From Buttiauxella sp. A111 (GTDB lineage: Bacteria > Pseudomonadota > Gammaproteobacteria > Enterobacterales > Enterobacteriaceae): a stretch of DNA of 64,000 bases. The notes below the pieces were generated by a model. The model made no database searches. It saw nothing but the letters and a program-made list of their open reading frames with translations, and was not told the DNA's origin. The stretch lies in contig NZ_BJFN01000003.1 of NCBI RefSeq assembly GCF_014189855.1, positions 579,282-643,281 on the forward strand, read 5' to 3'. Of this stretch, positions 18,414-27,481 are shown in pieces (position 1 is the first letter of the stretch; each line of letters starts with the position of its first letter). The position numbers were made by a program, and so were the translations under genes.

Positions 18414-18935
18414 TTACCACTGTTCCAGGATATCCGCGGTGGGTTTTACCAACAGAGTATTTCCCGGGATCGTAAAGTTACGCCAGACATCGTTGTAATG
18501 CTCGATCAACACTTCAGCAAGCGCCGCCGGGCGATTTGCTGTTGTATGCGCGTCTGCTGCGACAGTCATGGCATAACCGCGGCTGGTTCCATTTTTAATA
18601 GTAGCGTCCACGCAGTAATCCGTTGCACAACCGCAAACCACAAATTCGTTTATCTGGTGATGATTGAGGACTTCAGCAAGTTCAGTACGGTAAAACGCAT
18701 CGCACGCTGTTTTCGTCACGTAAAGCGCGTCAACGGGTTGTATTAACTCAGGTAAAAGCTCAAACGCCGCAGTTCCCTGCTCCAACCCCTGTTCCGTATG
18801 TTGAATGAAAATGACTTTATCGGCGGCGTTGATCAATTGGTTAATGCGTGTCGTGCAGATGTCCCGGTTAATACGTGGGGCTTCAAATACCCCATTTTGC
18901 ATATCAATAACCATCAGTACGCGTTGGGCAGGCAT
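18414..18935 (-). CDS. Isochorismatase-family cysteine hydrolase
   Basis: 173 residues with the catalytic triad of the family: D11 (VMVIDMQNGVF), K75 (YVTKTACDAF) and C108 (CGCATDYCVDATI). Related enzymes hydrolyse amides such as nicotinamide, biuret or ureidoacrylate; the substrate here cannot be told. GAGAG precedes the ATG. It lies between lpxP and sbmA on the same strand, a place where E. coli has no gene; the three could be partly cotranscribed but share no obvious function. Confidence 0.82.
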   Translation of the reverse strand: MPAQRVLMVIDMQNGVFEAPRINRDICTTRINQLINAADKVIFIQHTEQGLEQGTAAFELLPELIQPVDALYVTKTACDAFYRTELAEVLNHHQINEFVVCGCATDYCVDATIKNGTSRGYAMTVAADAHTTANRPAALAEVLIEHYNDVWRNFTIPGNTLLVKPTADILEQW

Positions 18936-18991
18936 GATTAAGCTCTCACTAAACGAGGAATGCAGGAGCGTAACACATTCCTGTTTTGGCT

Positions 18992-19918
18992 TTAAACCGT
19001 ATAAAGTTTAGGCTCACCCGGTGGACGGGTTTTGAATCGACGATGCAGCCATAAGTATTGCTCTGGCGCACGCATGATTTCGCGTTCGATCTTACGATTC
19101 ACGTACTCAGCGGCGGCCTGTTCGTCATCCAATGGATAATCCGTAAACTCAGGTTCGATAACGAGTTGATAACCCGAGCCATCTTTCTTACGGATGAGCA
19201 CAATAGTCAGAATCGCTGGTTTTGCCAGACGAGCAATCGTGTAAGTTCCGTTGGTTGTCGCAGCCTTCTGCACAGCAAAGAACGGAGCGAAAGAACTGCC
19301 TTTAGGACCGTAATCCTGATCGGGTGCGAACCAGACGGCTTCGCCTGCTTTAAGAGCCTTCACCATACCTTTCAAATTACGACGATCCAGCATGGCTTTA
19401 TTGGAGCGAGAACGCCCCCGCGTTTGAACAAACTCCATCGCTTTGTTGTTGTGCGGACGGTACATTGCCATCATCGGACGGCAAAGCCCCATCACGCGGC
19501 CCCCCAATTCCAGCGACATAAAATGAACGCCGATAGCCATCACGCCCTGACCTTTTTCACAAGCCGTAGTGATATGTTCAAGCCCACTGACTTCGAACCA
19601 CTTACGTACTCGTGCATCCGGCCAGAACCATGCCATTCCGGTTTCAATTAAGCCCATACCGAGCGACGAGAAATTTTGTACCACGATGGCATCAACCTGC
19701 GCATCGGTATAGTGCGGGAAACACAGTTTAAGGTTCTGTCGAGCAATGGAAACCCGGCGTTTGAGAAAACGCATGGATGCACGACCAATGAAGTCGCCCA
19801 TTTTCAGTAGTACGGGGTAAGGCAATTGCACCCAGAGCCACAAAATACCCAGACCAAACCAAGTTAGCCAATAACGGGGGTGGAGAAGTTCAGTTTGAAA
19901 GCGCGGTTTACTAGACAT
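18992..19918 (-). CDS. lpxP: Kdo2-lipid IV-A palmitoleoyltransferase LpxP
   Basis: 308 residues starting MSSKPRFQTELLHPRYWLTWFGLGILWLWVQLPYPVL, one N-terminal membrane anchor, and the acyltransferase motif H132-FMSL-E137 (HX4E). Similarity to LpxP (FAPDQDYGPKGSSFAPFFAV, APEQYLWLHRRFKTRPPGE) is higher than to LpxL. LpxP adds palmitoleate to lipid A precursor at low temperature in place of laurate. The start at 19918 matches E. coli; the upstream extension to 19966 is not conserved. Its location next to sbmA is not that of E. coli lpxP. Confidence 0.85.
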   Translation of the reverse strand: MSSKPRFQTELLHPRYWLTWFGLGILWLWVQLPYPVLLKMGDFIGRASMRFLKRRVSIARQNLKLCFPHYTDAQVDAIVVQNFSSLGMGLIETGMAWFWPDARVRKWFEVSGLEHITTACEKGQGVMAIGVHFMSLELGGRVMGLCRPMMAMYRPHNNKAMEFVQTRGRSRSNKAMLDRRNLKGMVKALKAGEAVWFAPDQDYGPKGSSFAPFFAVQKAATTNGTYTIARLAKPAILTIVLIRKKDGSGYQLVIEPEFTDYPLDDEQAAAEYVNRKIEREIMRAPEQYLWLHRRFKTRPPGEPKLYTV

Positions 19919-20350
19919 TATCAGCTTCTGTATGCGTAATTGGTGTGTATCGCATAAAGAAGTCACTCATTAGCGGTACAGCGTAAGCTCGAACTATGGC
20001 GCCACACGGCGGTAATAGTTGCAGCAGGGAGATCAAAGTGACTCTGATAATACGCATTTTCTGATCAAGCCATGTATAGATGTTGTCAGTTTTTTTACGT
20101 ATTTCGCTTCATTGCGTATAGATTATGAGTTACACACACATAGTCGTTTAAAAAATAGACGTTTTAAATCAAATTTCGACGATTAGCCAGTAGAGAATGT
20201 TTCATTTGCCTGCACCTGAAGAGTCTGTGAGAACACGAAGTTAAAAGTGTGATTTCTAACGGATAAATTTTAGTCTTTTCAGCTATCGAAAATCAATTTC
20301 TGGACTAATACTTATTGGGATTTCCCTACACTCTTCAGGAACCTGGCACA
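19919..20350. other. Divergent intergenic region between lpxP and a small secreted-protein gene
   Basis: About 430 bp without a supported gene. It should hold the promoters of lpxP (minus) and of the gene at 20351 (plus). The part from about 20080 to 20300 is A+T rich. No clear operator or RNA gene could be recognised. Confidence 0.5.
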
Positions 20351-20638
20351 ATGAAAAAACTAGCTTTAGCCTTACTGTCCAGCACTCTTCTATTCGCAAG
20401 CGCCGGCGCCTTTGCCGAGAATCCAGCGACCAGCACATCGGGTTTGCAAGCAGAGAAGGAGCAGCTCAATAATCCCGGTCATATTATTGATGACTGCCGC
20501 GCAGCTGGAAACGAAAACAAAAAAGGCTGCGAATCAGGACACGAGATGCGCTCTGAGCATAAAAGTGATGATAAAATGCTCAAGCAAGGCGGCACAACTG
20601 ACGACGTAACGCAAAAAGACGTACAGAAAACAAATTAA
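20351..20638 (+). CDS. Small secreted protein of unknown function
   Basis: 95 residues. MKKLALALLSSTLLFASAGAFAE is a clear Sec signal peptide with an AFA-E type cleavage site, leaving a mature peptide of about 73 very polar residues (EKEQLNNPGHIIDDCRAAGNENKKGCESGHEMRSEHKSDDK) that has two cysteines and no hydrophobic core. It is probably periplasmic and unstructured until partnered or oxidised. The start at 20351 follows AGGA at suitable spacing. Homologues with this pattern are seen as uncharacterised enteric proteins; no name is offered. It stands alone, divergent from lpxP and upstream of ampH. Confidence 0.75.
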   Translation: MKKLALALLSSTLLFASAGAFAENPATSTSGLQAEKEQLNNPGHIIDDCRAAGNENKKGCESGHEMRSEHKSDDKMLKQGGTTDDVTQKDVQKTN

Positions 20639-20809
20639 TGCAGATTGCACCGCAGCCGTAAACTGTGGTGCATTACTAAGCGAAAATACTCTTGAAATGC
20701 CACGTTACGCTTTTTCTCATCACAATCCTCATTTTCCCGTTTGCGTAGCGCCTTAGAGTAGTATAAATACGATCAATATCGCTTCACTTCGTTTAATGGG
20801 TTACCCGCG

Positions 20810-21967
20810 TTGAAAATTCGTCTCCCGCGTCTCGCGGCGCTTGTCATTGCTGCGCTGCCAATTTTAAGTTTTGCACAAACATCTCCCGATCCTGTTTTTG
20901 CTTCGGAAATAGCAGATCGTTATGCCAATCATATTTATTACGGCAGCGGTGCTACGGGCATGGCAATGGTGGTGATAGATGGTAACCAACGCGTGTTCAG
21001 AAGTTTTGGTGAGACTCGACCTGGCAACAATGTTCGCCCGCAACTTGATTCGGTTATCCGCATTGCATCACTGACCAAGCTCATGACCAGTGAAATGCTG
21101 GTGAAAATGTTGGATCAGGGAAAGGTTCAGCTCCATGATCCATTAAGCAAATATGCCCCTGCCGGAGCCAGAGTCCCTACTTTCAATGGCAAACCTATTA
21201 CTCTGGTGAATCTGGCAACGCACACCAGTTCATTACCTCGTGAACAACCTGGCGGTGCCGCACATCGAACAGTGTTTACCTGGCCGACGCGTGACCAACG
21301 CTGGAATTGGCTCGCCAATGCGAGTTTAAAAAGCGCACCGGGTACTATTGCCTCATATTCAAATCTCGCCTTTGATCTTCTCGCCGATGCGCTGGGGCGT
21401 GCTGCAGGCAAACCTTATCCTCAGCTGTTCGAAGAACAAATCACCCGTCCATTGGGTATGAAGGACACTACATTTACGCCTTCACCTGACCAATGCAAGC
21501 GCCTGATGGTGGCAGAAAAAGGTGCCAGCCCTTGTGATAATACGCTCGCAGCAATTGGCAGTGGTGGCGTTTATTCGACACCTGATGACATGATGCGCTG
21601 GATGCAGCAATTCCTGAGTTCTGATTTCCATCGTCGTAACACCCAAGCCGACAGAATGCAGACGCTTATCTATCAACGTGCGCAACTCACCAAAGTTATT
21701 GGTATGGATGTACCAGGAAAAGCTGATGCCTTAGGGCTGGGTTGGGTATATATGGCACCGAAGAATGGTCGTCCGGGCATCGTGCAAAAAACCGGAGGGG
21801 GTGGTGGATTCATCACGTATATGGCGATGGTTCCGCAAAGTAATGTCGGGGTTTTTGTTGTTGTAACTCGCTCACCATTAACTCGTTTCGTGAATATGAG
21901 TGATGGGGTAAATGATTTAGTTTCGGAATTAAGCGGGTTTACCTCTCAAGCCAGCCCTTCATCCTGA
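20810..21967 (+). CDS. ampH: D-alanyl-D-alanine carboxypeptidase/endopeptidase AmpH
   Basis: 385 residues with a signal peptide and a class C beta-lactamase-like penicillin-binding fold: S87-LTK (SXXK), the YSN motif (ASYSNLAFD) and KTG (QKTGGGGGF). The sequence from FASEIADRYANHIYYGSGATGMAMVVIDGNQRVFRSFGETRPGNNVRPQLDSV on is nearly the same as E. coli AmpH, a periplasmic DD-carboxypeptidase/endopeptidase linked to peptidoglycan recycling. The only sensible start is TTG at 20810; an ATG just upstream runs into a stop. It is convergent with iprA across a terminator, as in E. coli. Confidence 0.94.
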   Translation: MKIRLPRLAALVIAALPILSFAQTSPDPVFASEIADRYANHIYYGSGATGMAMVVIDGNQRVFRSFGETRPGNNVRPQLDSVIRIASLTKLMTSEMLVKMLDQGKVQLHDPLSKYAPAGARVPTFNGKPITLVNLATHTSSLPREQPGGAAHRTVFTWPTRDQRWNWLANASLKSAPGTIASYSNLAFDLLADALGRAAGKPYPQLFEEQITRPLGMKDTTFTPSPDQCKRLMVAEKGASPCDNTLAAIGSGGVYSTPDDMMRWMQQFLSSDFHRRNTQADRMQTLIYQRAQLTKVIGMDVPGKADALGLGWVYMAPKNGRPGIVQKTGGGGGFITYMAMVPQSNVGVFVVVTRSPLTRFVNMSDGVNDLVSELSGFTSQASPSS

Positions 21968-21973
21968 TAATTG

Positions 21974-22000
21974 AGCAGGTCGATTTGTCGACCTGCTTTT
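21974..22000. terminator. Rho-independent terminator between ampH and iprA
   Basis: Arms agcaggtcga / tcgacctgct around tttg, followed by TTTTC on the ampH strand. The two genes converge on it. Confidence 0.85.
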
Positions 22001-22001
22001 C

Positions 22002-22622
22002 TCAATAACTGACAGGTAGACGATTTATCGAAACCAGCTTACCTTTATCCATCTCAATATAATTACCTTTACGTAGAGCAGACAATACTTCAGCAACTAC
22101 TGAGCGGGATATTTTAGTTCTTTTTTGCACGAAATTAATAACCCCTGTACGCGCACGTAAATCAGGACTCCATGAATCCATGGTGAGCAAAGTGGCCCTA
22201 ATCTGAGAATAAGTTGTCGTGCCAATGAAACGAGAATCACGATGCTCAAGATTACGCAGTAAGTAAGTTGCCCAGTGAAAAGCGGGTTGCCAAAGCTTGT
22301 ATTTTTCAATAATATCAAAAGCAAGATTTGCAGGAAGAGTAAAACCCTGACATTCAGTTTGAGTCGTTATTCGATATTTAATCTGAGTTGTATGAAACAT
22401 ATTGGCCAGGCCAATCAATGTTGGGGCGGAAACCAGTTCCATCAAAAGGTTATCCATTTCTCGATGCAGTATGATACTGCCTTCACTAAAAAACCAAACT
22501 AATGGTTGGGTATCCTCTTTAAACATGCTCAATTCATTGTCTGCTGGCAATCTAAACTCTTTACCAACATCCACCAACCTACTACGAATAGCCTCTAGCT
22601 GGGTTAATGGTTTTACATACAT
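22002..22622 (-). CDS. iprA: IprA (YaiV) winged-helix regulator
   Basis: 206 residues with an N-terminal cyclic-nucleotide-binding-like fold (about 20-110) and a C-terminal winged helix (RTGVINFVQKRTKISRSVVAEVLSALRKGNYIEMDKGKLVSINRLP). Position next to ampH and beside a YaiT-like autotransporter is that of E. coli yaiV, called IprA for inhibitor of hydrogen peroxide resistance in Salmonella. The residues expected for cAMP contact are not evident, so a ligand is uncertain. AAGGA lies nine bases before the ATG. A paralogue is present at 10898-11539. Confidence 0.85.
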   Translation of the reverse strand: MYVKPLTQLEAIRSRLVDVGKEFRLPADNELSMFKEDTQPLVWFFSEGSIILHREMDNLLMELVSAPTLIGLANMFHTTQIKYRITTQTECQGFTLPANLAFDIIEKYKLWQPAFHWATYLLRNLEHRDSRFIGTTTYSQIRATLLTMDSWSPDLRARTGVINFVQKRTKISRSVVAEVLSALRKGNYIEMDKGKLVSINRLPVSY

Positions 22623-22656
22623 AAAAGATATTCCTTTACCCTAATGGCCCAGTAAC

Positions 22657-22683
22657 ATGCCTATCCGTATCACGGATAGGCAT
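22657..22683. terminator. Hairpin between the autotransporter and iprA
   Basis: Perfect 11-bp arms atgcctatccg / cggataggcat with a 5-nt loop, 88 bp past the autotransporter stop on the minus strand. No T run follows on that strand, so it may be an attenuator-like or processing stem rather than a full terminator. Confidence 0.55.
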
Positions 22684-22770
22684 CTATTATAACAATTTGA
22701 TTCAAACTAGAAATAATATTAATAGGGCATCAGCTCTCATATCCAAAGAGCCACATTATTATATATATTA

Positions 22771-25707
22771 TTACCAGGTATATTTCACACCCAAGTTAGC
22801 TGACCAATCCTGATCGACATCACCACCACCGAGGTAGTTAGTGTCAACATAGGCACCGAAGTTTTTGGTAAAGCTAACCTGAGTACCCAGACCCACACGA
22901 ACCGCAGAACCTTCTACACCATTGTCGATGCTATCACCATTAACATCAGCGCTGTTGCCATTGGAATCGTCATAGACGTAAGCCAGTTTGAAGTAAGGGG
23001 TTACAGCCTGGTCACCATAGTTAAAGGTATAACCTGTGTCCATACCCACTTCATAGCGCATACTGTCATACGATTGGCTGCCAACTTTCATATCGTTACT
23101 CAGTTGGTAATTATCACCGTCCTGGAACAGACCAGAAATAGAAGCATATGGAGTTACATAACCTTGCTGGTTAAGCTGGATGTCATAACCCAACTTCATA
23201 CCAAAGCCCCAGGCATCGGAAGAGACATCACCATCAACCGCATCACCGTTACTCATGGTTGCAGTTAAATCATTACTATAATGGCTATAGCTCAGGTTTG
23301 AATCCAAGAAGATATTATTCTGGAAGCGAGCAGACGAATAAATACGAGCAGACTGGCTGTCCTGATCTACGTTACCACTGTTGTCACTGATGCTACCTTT
23401 TGCAAAGCCTGCTGCTGCACCAACAGTCCACTTAGCGTTATTACCGTCGATCTGTTTATCCAGACCAACCATAATACCGTTAACGTCCTGATCGTAATTC
23501 AGCACACCGTTATCGCCAGAGAAGCCACCGCCGGTATAAGTTACCCACGCGCCCCCCATATCACCTGAAGTATGGCGACCATTTGCCAGGCGAGTTGCCA
23601 GAGCATCTTGTTCCAGATTCCAGATATTGGTGTTTGCAGAAGGGATGCTCAACGCCATATTAGCGTAATCAGTCAGACGATCTTGTTTCAGAACAACTGA
23701 ATTACCTTCCTGCTCAGCATGATAGGTGTAGGCACCCAGATCAGCTTTGTTAGCAGCAGAGAAAGTGGCAGTGCTGTTTTGGTCGTTAACATAGACCAGC
23801 TCGTTACGATTATAATCAGCAACAGAACCAGTACCAGTCGCGTTATCAATACGTACTTTATAGTTACCAGTAGCAGCAGCTACTTTGTCGCCTGAGTTAT
23901 CAACTTCGCTCTGACCTGCTTCAGTCTGGTCTGCATCGTAAGCATCGCCATTGCCATTAATGGTCAAGTGACCATCAGAATTCATGGCAATAACACCGAA
24001 GCCATAGTTAGACTGAGAATTGTCGTTGGTGCGGTCATTGCTCAGGTCGGCATCCAGCACATAACGGTTGCTGTGAATGTCAAATGTACCAGCGTGGATG
24101 TTACCACCAGTATCAGTGGTACTGGTCACATTCAGTACGTCAGTCTGGAACGCACTAATATTCGACTGATCAGTCTTCACATCAAACAGACCATTATTAG
24201 TCACACTGATGGTGTTTGCATACAAAGCTGCATTATTCACTGTCCAGCCAGCAGATACATCGTCAGCCAAAGATACAGTACTGTTATCAATAGTCAGCGA
24301 GTTAGTTGCAACATGACCATCTTCACCAATGTTCAGAGAAGAAGCCCCGATCAGAGTAATTGAGTCAGAAACCAGAGAGGAATCAGCAACGTTTACCTGA
24401 GAACCACTGTTAATACTCAATGTATCAATCAGAGACTCTTTGGTCGTATCCCATTCTGAACCACCGTTCAGCGTTACGTTGAACAAGCCACTCTGATAAA
24501 CTGCGTTGCCAGCAATATGGCTCTCATCATATGCAGTATCTGGATTATCAATACCGCCAGTCGAATATGGCCACAAACTGTTAGCAGTGATATCGATCAG
24601 TTTTGCAGTCGCATCAGTGCCTACTTCATATGTGTAAGAACCATCACCATCAGCATCAACCTGATGTACAGACATTGCTGCACCGACCCACTTGCTACCA
24701 TTGTTAAGGGTAACGTCCATACGGTCAGTACCGTCCCAGCCGTTGGTATCGACATTGCCATCGGTATCACGATAAGAGTCCGCACCAGCCGGGAAGAAAT
24801 TCTCATCAAAATTACTTGAGAAAACAACATCCCCCATCAGTGTGGAATTGTTGAGAGTAACAGTTGTCTGCATAGCGTTGTCAGCATTCGGATTAGCAAT
24901 TGCTGCGATCGCTATATCATCTTGGGTATCATCGCCAGAATAATCACTTGCGTTACCGGTGTTACCAAACCAACCAGAGGTACCCTCATCAGTCCATGAT
25001 CCAGAGGTCACGGTAGAATCGGTCACAGTAATGGTGTTATTGAATACTTCACCACTGTTTACGCCAGTACTCACAGTATTGTTATCAATATCTTCCCACT
25101 CATAACCCTGAGTCAGCGTAATTCCCGCAACGTGTGAATTATTTTTAATGACCAGATCAACTTCCTGATCCAAAGTGATAGCTGTACCGTCATCGTATAC
25201 ATTTACAACATGTGAATCTGCTGCGCCATTGTAAGTACCGTTGTAGGTATAATGTTCGTAGTTATCATCAATCGTTGAATTATCAACGGTCAGTGCCAGA
25301 CGGTCGTAAATATAACCAGTCGTACGATCATCAGCACAATCGACGGTCATACATTCGGAAGTTACCATACCGTGAATGGTACTGTTTTTGATTGTCAGGT
25401 TATTGTCATTGGTGTTGGTGGAAAGACCATTATCCAGGTAGTACGTGGAAACAACACCATTTACAGTTGAGTTGTTGATTACTGGATAAATATCACCATT
25501 GTAAAAGCTATCAGTACCATAGTTATTCCAGCCAACGTATCCACGATAGTAAACACTATCGTCATGAGTAGAGTCGTTATAGTGCACGAAAGTATTGTAC
25601 GTCGTACCTGAGACATCATTGCTTGCAGCATTTGCCTGACCGGCAATTGCCATAGTACAAGCCAATGCTAGTTGAGATACAACGAGTTTCTTTTTCCAAG
25701 AATGCAT
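22771..25707 (-). CDS. YaiT-like autotransporter adhesin (type Va)
   Basis: 978 residues. MHSWKKKLVVSQLALACTMAIAGQANA is a signal peptide. The passenger (about 28-700) is rich in Asn, Asp, Thr and Ser, with repeated NNS-T / LNNST / VTDSTV motifs typical of beta-helix adhesins. The last 265 residues are an autotransporter barrel (WVTYTGGGFSGDNGVLNYDQDVNGIMVGLDKQ ... FTKNFGAYVDTNYLGG) ending in the outer-membrane signature KYTW. N terminus and position beside iprA match the E. coli yaiT locus, which is broken by an insertion sequence in K-12; here the frame is complete. GGGAGGG precedes the ATG. It could promote aggregation or surface adhesion. Confidence 0.88.
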   Translation of the reverse strand: MHSWKKKLVVSQLALACTMAIAGQANAASNDVSGTTYNTFVHYNDSTHDDSVYYRGYVGWNNYGTDSFYNGDIYPVINNSTVNGVVSTYYLDNGLSTNTNDNNLTIKNSTIHGMVTSECMTVDCADDRTTGYIYDRLALTVDNSTIDDNYEHYTYNGTYNGAADSHVVNVYDDGTAITLDQEVDLVIKNNSHVAGITLTQGYEWEDIDNNTVSTGVNSGEVFNNTITVTDSTVTSGSWTDEGTSGWFGNTGNASDYSGDDTQDDIAIAAIANPNADNAMQTTVTLNNSTLMGDVVFSSNFDENFFPAGADSYRDTDGNVDTNGWDGTDRMDVTLNNGSKWVGAAMSVHQVDADGDGSYTYEVGTDATAKLIDITANSLWPYSTGGIDNPDTAYDESHIAGNAVYQSGLFNVTLNGGSEWDTTKESLIDTLSINSGSQVNVADSSLVSDSITLIGASSLNIGEDGHVATNSLTIDNSTVSLADDVSAGWTVNNAALYANTISVTNNGLFDVKTDQSNISAFQTDVLNVTSTTDTGGNIHAGTFDIHSNRYVLDADLSNDRTNDNSQSNYGFGVIAMNSDGHLTINGNGDAYDADQTEAGQSEVDNSGDKVAAATGNYKVRIDNATGTGSVADYNRNELVYVNDQNSTATFSAANKADLGAYTYHAEQEGNSVVLKQDRLTDYANMALSIPSANTNIWNLEQDALATRLANGRHTSGDMGGAWVTYTGGGFSGDNGVLNYDQDVNGIMVGLDKQIDGNNAKWTVGAAAGFAKGSISDNSGNVDQDSQSARIYSSARFQNNIFLDSNLSYSHYSNDLTATMSNGDAVDGDVSSDAWGFGMKLGYDIQLNQQGYVTPYASISGLFQDGDNYQLSNDMKVGSQSYDSMRYEVGMDTGYTFNYGDQAVTPYFKLAYVYDDSNGNSADVNGDSIDNGVEGSAVRVGLGTQVSFTKNFGAYVDTNYLGGGDVDQDWSANLGVKYTW

Positions 25708-26149
25708 TTTTCATCCCTCCCAAGGGATTTAATCTTATGTTGGTCCATCAATAATCAATGCAGTAAGCGGCGATCACTAATTACATAACCGTATTAGTGG
25801 AAGGATTATTATGTACCCAAAGCAAATCGTTCAATTAATTTCTTGGGTAAGTATGGAAACAGACAAATAATCAAAAAGAGTTGGCGTGCACAGAGAAATA
25901 CAACTTGCTAGATATCATTAGTATTTATTATAAATGCAATGACACATATAAATAATGAATTGCTGCACATAACCTATTCATTAACGAAAGCGACAATAAT
26001 TAAATGAACAACATTTGGTTAAATGAAAACTCATTAGAGTAGCGATTTACGTCTACAGAAAGTATTTTTATTTGGAAAAAATGGAGTGCTTTTTGAAACT
26101 CTGCATTTAATAAATGCTCGTTCAGGGAGAGGTGAAAATATAAATAGTT
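25708..26149. other. Intergenic region upstream of the autotransporter
   Basis: About 440 bp of A+T-rich sequence holding the autotransporter promoter region. No gene or tRNA is seen; in E. coli tRNA-Thr (thrW) follows proA at the corresponding place, and it is not present here on either strand. Confidence 0.6.
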
Positions 26150-26206
26150 ATAAATAAAAAGGTAATACATAAAATCGCTTAACAGCCCGACTTGTATGTA
26201 TTACCT
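26150..26206 (-). terminator. Terminator of the proBA operon
   Basis: Perfect 12-bp arms aggtaatacata (26160-26171) and tatgtattacct (26195-26206) with a 23-nt loop. Read on the minus strand, a TTTTTATTTA run follows, 12 bp past the proA stop. Confidence 0.7.
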
Positions 26207-26217
26207 CAGAAATTATC

Positions 26218-27471
26218 TTACGATCGGACAGTATCGTCGCCGAATCCAATCCATTTGTAAGTTGTTAGTGCTTCCAGTCCCATTGGGCCACGAGCATGAA
26301 GCTTTTGAGTACTTACCGCCACTTCCGCACCCAGCCCAAACTGCCCACCATCGGTGAAACGCGTTGAAGCATTCACATAGACGGCAGAAGAATCGACTTC
26401 ATTCACAAAGCGGTTCGCATTACGTAACGTACGAGTCAATATCGCATCAGAATGTTGTGTTCCATGTTCACGAATATGATCAATGGCGTCATCAATATCA
26501 TCGACAACTTTCACATTCAGATGAAGTGACAACCACTCATCGTCGTAGTCTTCTGCTTTTACTGGTAATACTTCCGCTGGGCCGTTTTGCAATAGAACCA
26601 TGGACTGTTCATCAGCATGCAATGTCACGCCAGATTCTGCCATTTGTTGACTTAGCGAAGGCAAGAAACTCGCAGCAATTCCTTGATGGATCAGCAAGGT
26701 TTCTACGGTATTACAGGTGCTAGGGCGCTGAGTTTTGGCGTTAACAATGATTTTCAGTGCAGGCTCAAATTCAGCGCTTTCATCTACAAAAATATGACAC
26801 ACACCAATACCACCGGTAATGACCGGGATGGTTGATTGTTCACGGCAAAGTTTATGCAGACCTGCACCACCACGCGGAATTAGCATGTCTACGTATTTGT
26901 CCATGCGTAGCAGTTCATTCACCAGCGCACGGTCGGGGCTTTCAATCGCCTGAACCGCTGCGGCAGGCAAGCCACATTCCGTCAGCGCTTGTTGAATGAC
27001 CTTCACTGTTGCAGCATTGGTGCGCCAGGTTTCTTTCCCACCACGCAGAATCGCTGCATTGCCTGTTTTCAGGCACAGTGAGGCAACGTCAACCGTAACA
27101 TTAGGACGAGCTTCATAAATTACGCCAACCACACCTAACGGAACACGACGACGCTCGATACGCAACCCGCTGTCCAGTATCCCGCCATCAATGATTTGAC
27201 CAACAGGATCGGCCAAATTACAAACCTGGCGAACATCACTTGCAATACTACTCAGGCGTGAGGGGGTCAGCTGTAAACGGTCTAACATCGCTTCGCTTAG
27301 ACCGTTGGCCTTTGCTTCAGCCAGGTCTTTTTCGTTAGCTTCTAAAATTGCTGCAGCCTGAGCTTCCAGATTATCTGCGATACATTCCAGCGCACGGTTT
27401 TTGTCGCGGCTGGAAAGCAGTGCCATCTGATAAGAGGCGGCTTTAGCTGCTTTGCCCATTTGTTCCAGCAT
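26218..27471 (-). CDS. proA: Glutamate-5-semialdehyde dehydrogenase (gamma-glutamyl phosphate reductase)
   Basis: 417 residues from [32 protein letters not shown], the E. coli length. The catalytic cysteine is in [14 protein letters not shown] and the NADPH-binding aldehyde dehydrogenase fold is evident. It reduces gamma-glutamyl phosphate to glutamate-5-semialdehyde, the second proline step. The start at 27471 matches family alignment; a 7-residue upstream extension would overlap the ribosome site. It follows proB by 10 bp and is the last gene of the operon. Confidence 0.97.
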   Translation of the reverse strand: MLEQMGKAAKAASYQMALLSSRDKNRALECIADNLEAQAAAILEANEKDLAEAKANGLSEAMLDRLQLTPSRLSSIASDVRQVCNLADPVGQIIDGGILDSGLRIERRRVPLGVVGVIYEARPNVTVDVASLCLKTGNAAILRGGKETWRTNAATVKVIQQALTECGLPAAAVQAIESPDRALVNELLRMDKYVDMLIPRGGAGLHKLCREQSTIPVITGGIGVCHIFVDESAEFEPALKIIVNAKTQRPSTCNTVETLLIHQGIAASFLPSLSQQMAESGVTLHADEQSMVLLQNGPAEVLPVKAEDYDDEWLSLHLNVKVVDDIDDAIDHIREHGTQHSDAILTRTLRNANRFVNEVDSSAVYVNASTRFTDGGQFGLGAEVAVSTQKLHARGPMGLEALTTYKWIGFGDDTVRS

Positions 27472-27481
27472 TGCCAGCTCC

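Noticed and set aside
19058..19651. 197-codon plus-strand frame
   Set aside because: Antisense to lpxP, which is firmly identified by its HX4E motif and conserved sequence.
25708..26217. tRNA-Thr (thrW) expected after proA
   Set aside because: Neither strand contains a tRNA-Thr sequence or its 3' end; only an A+T-rich region and the proBA terminator are present.
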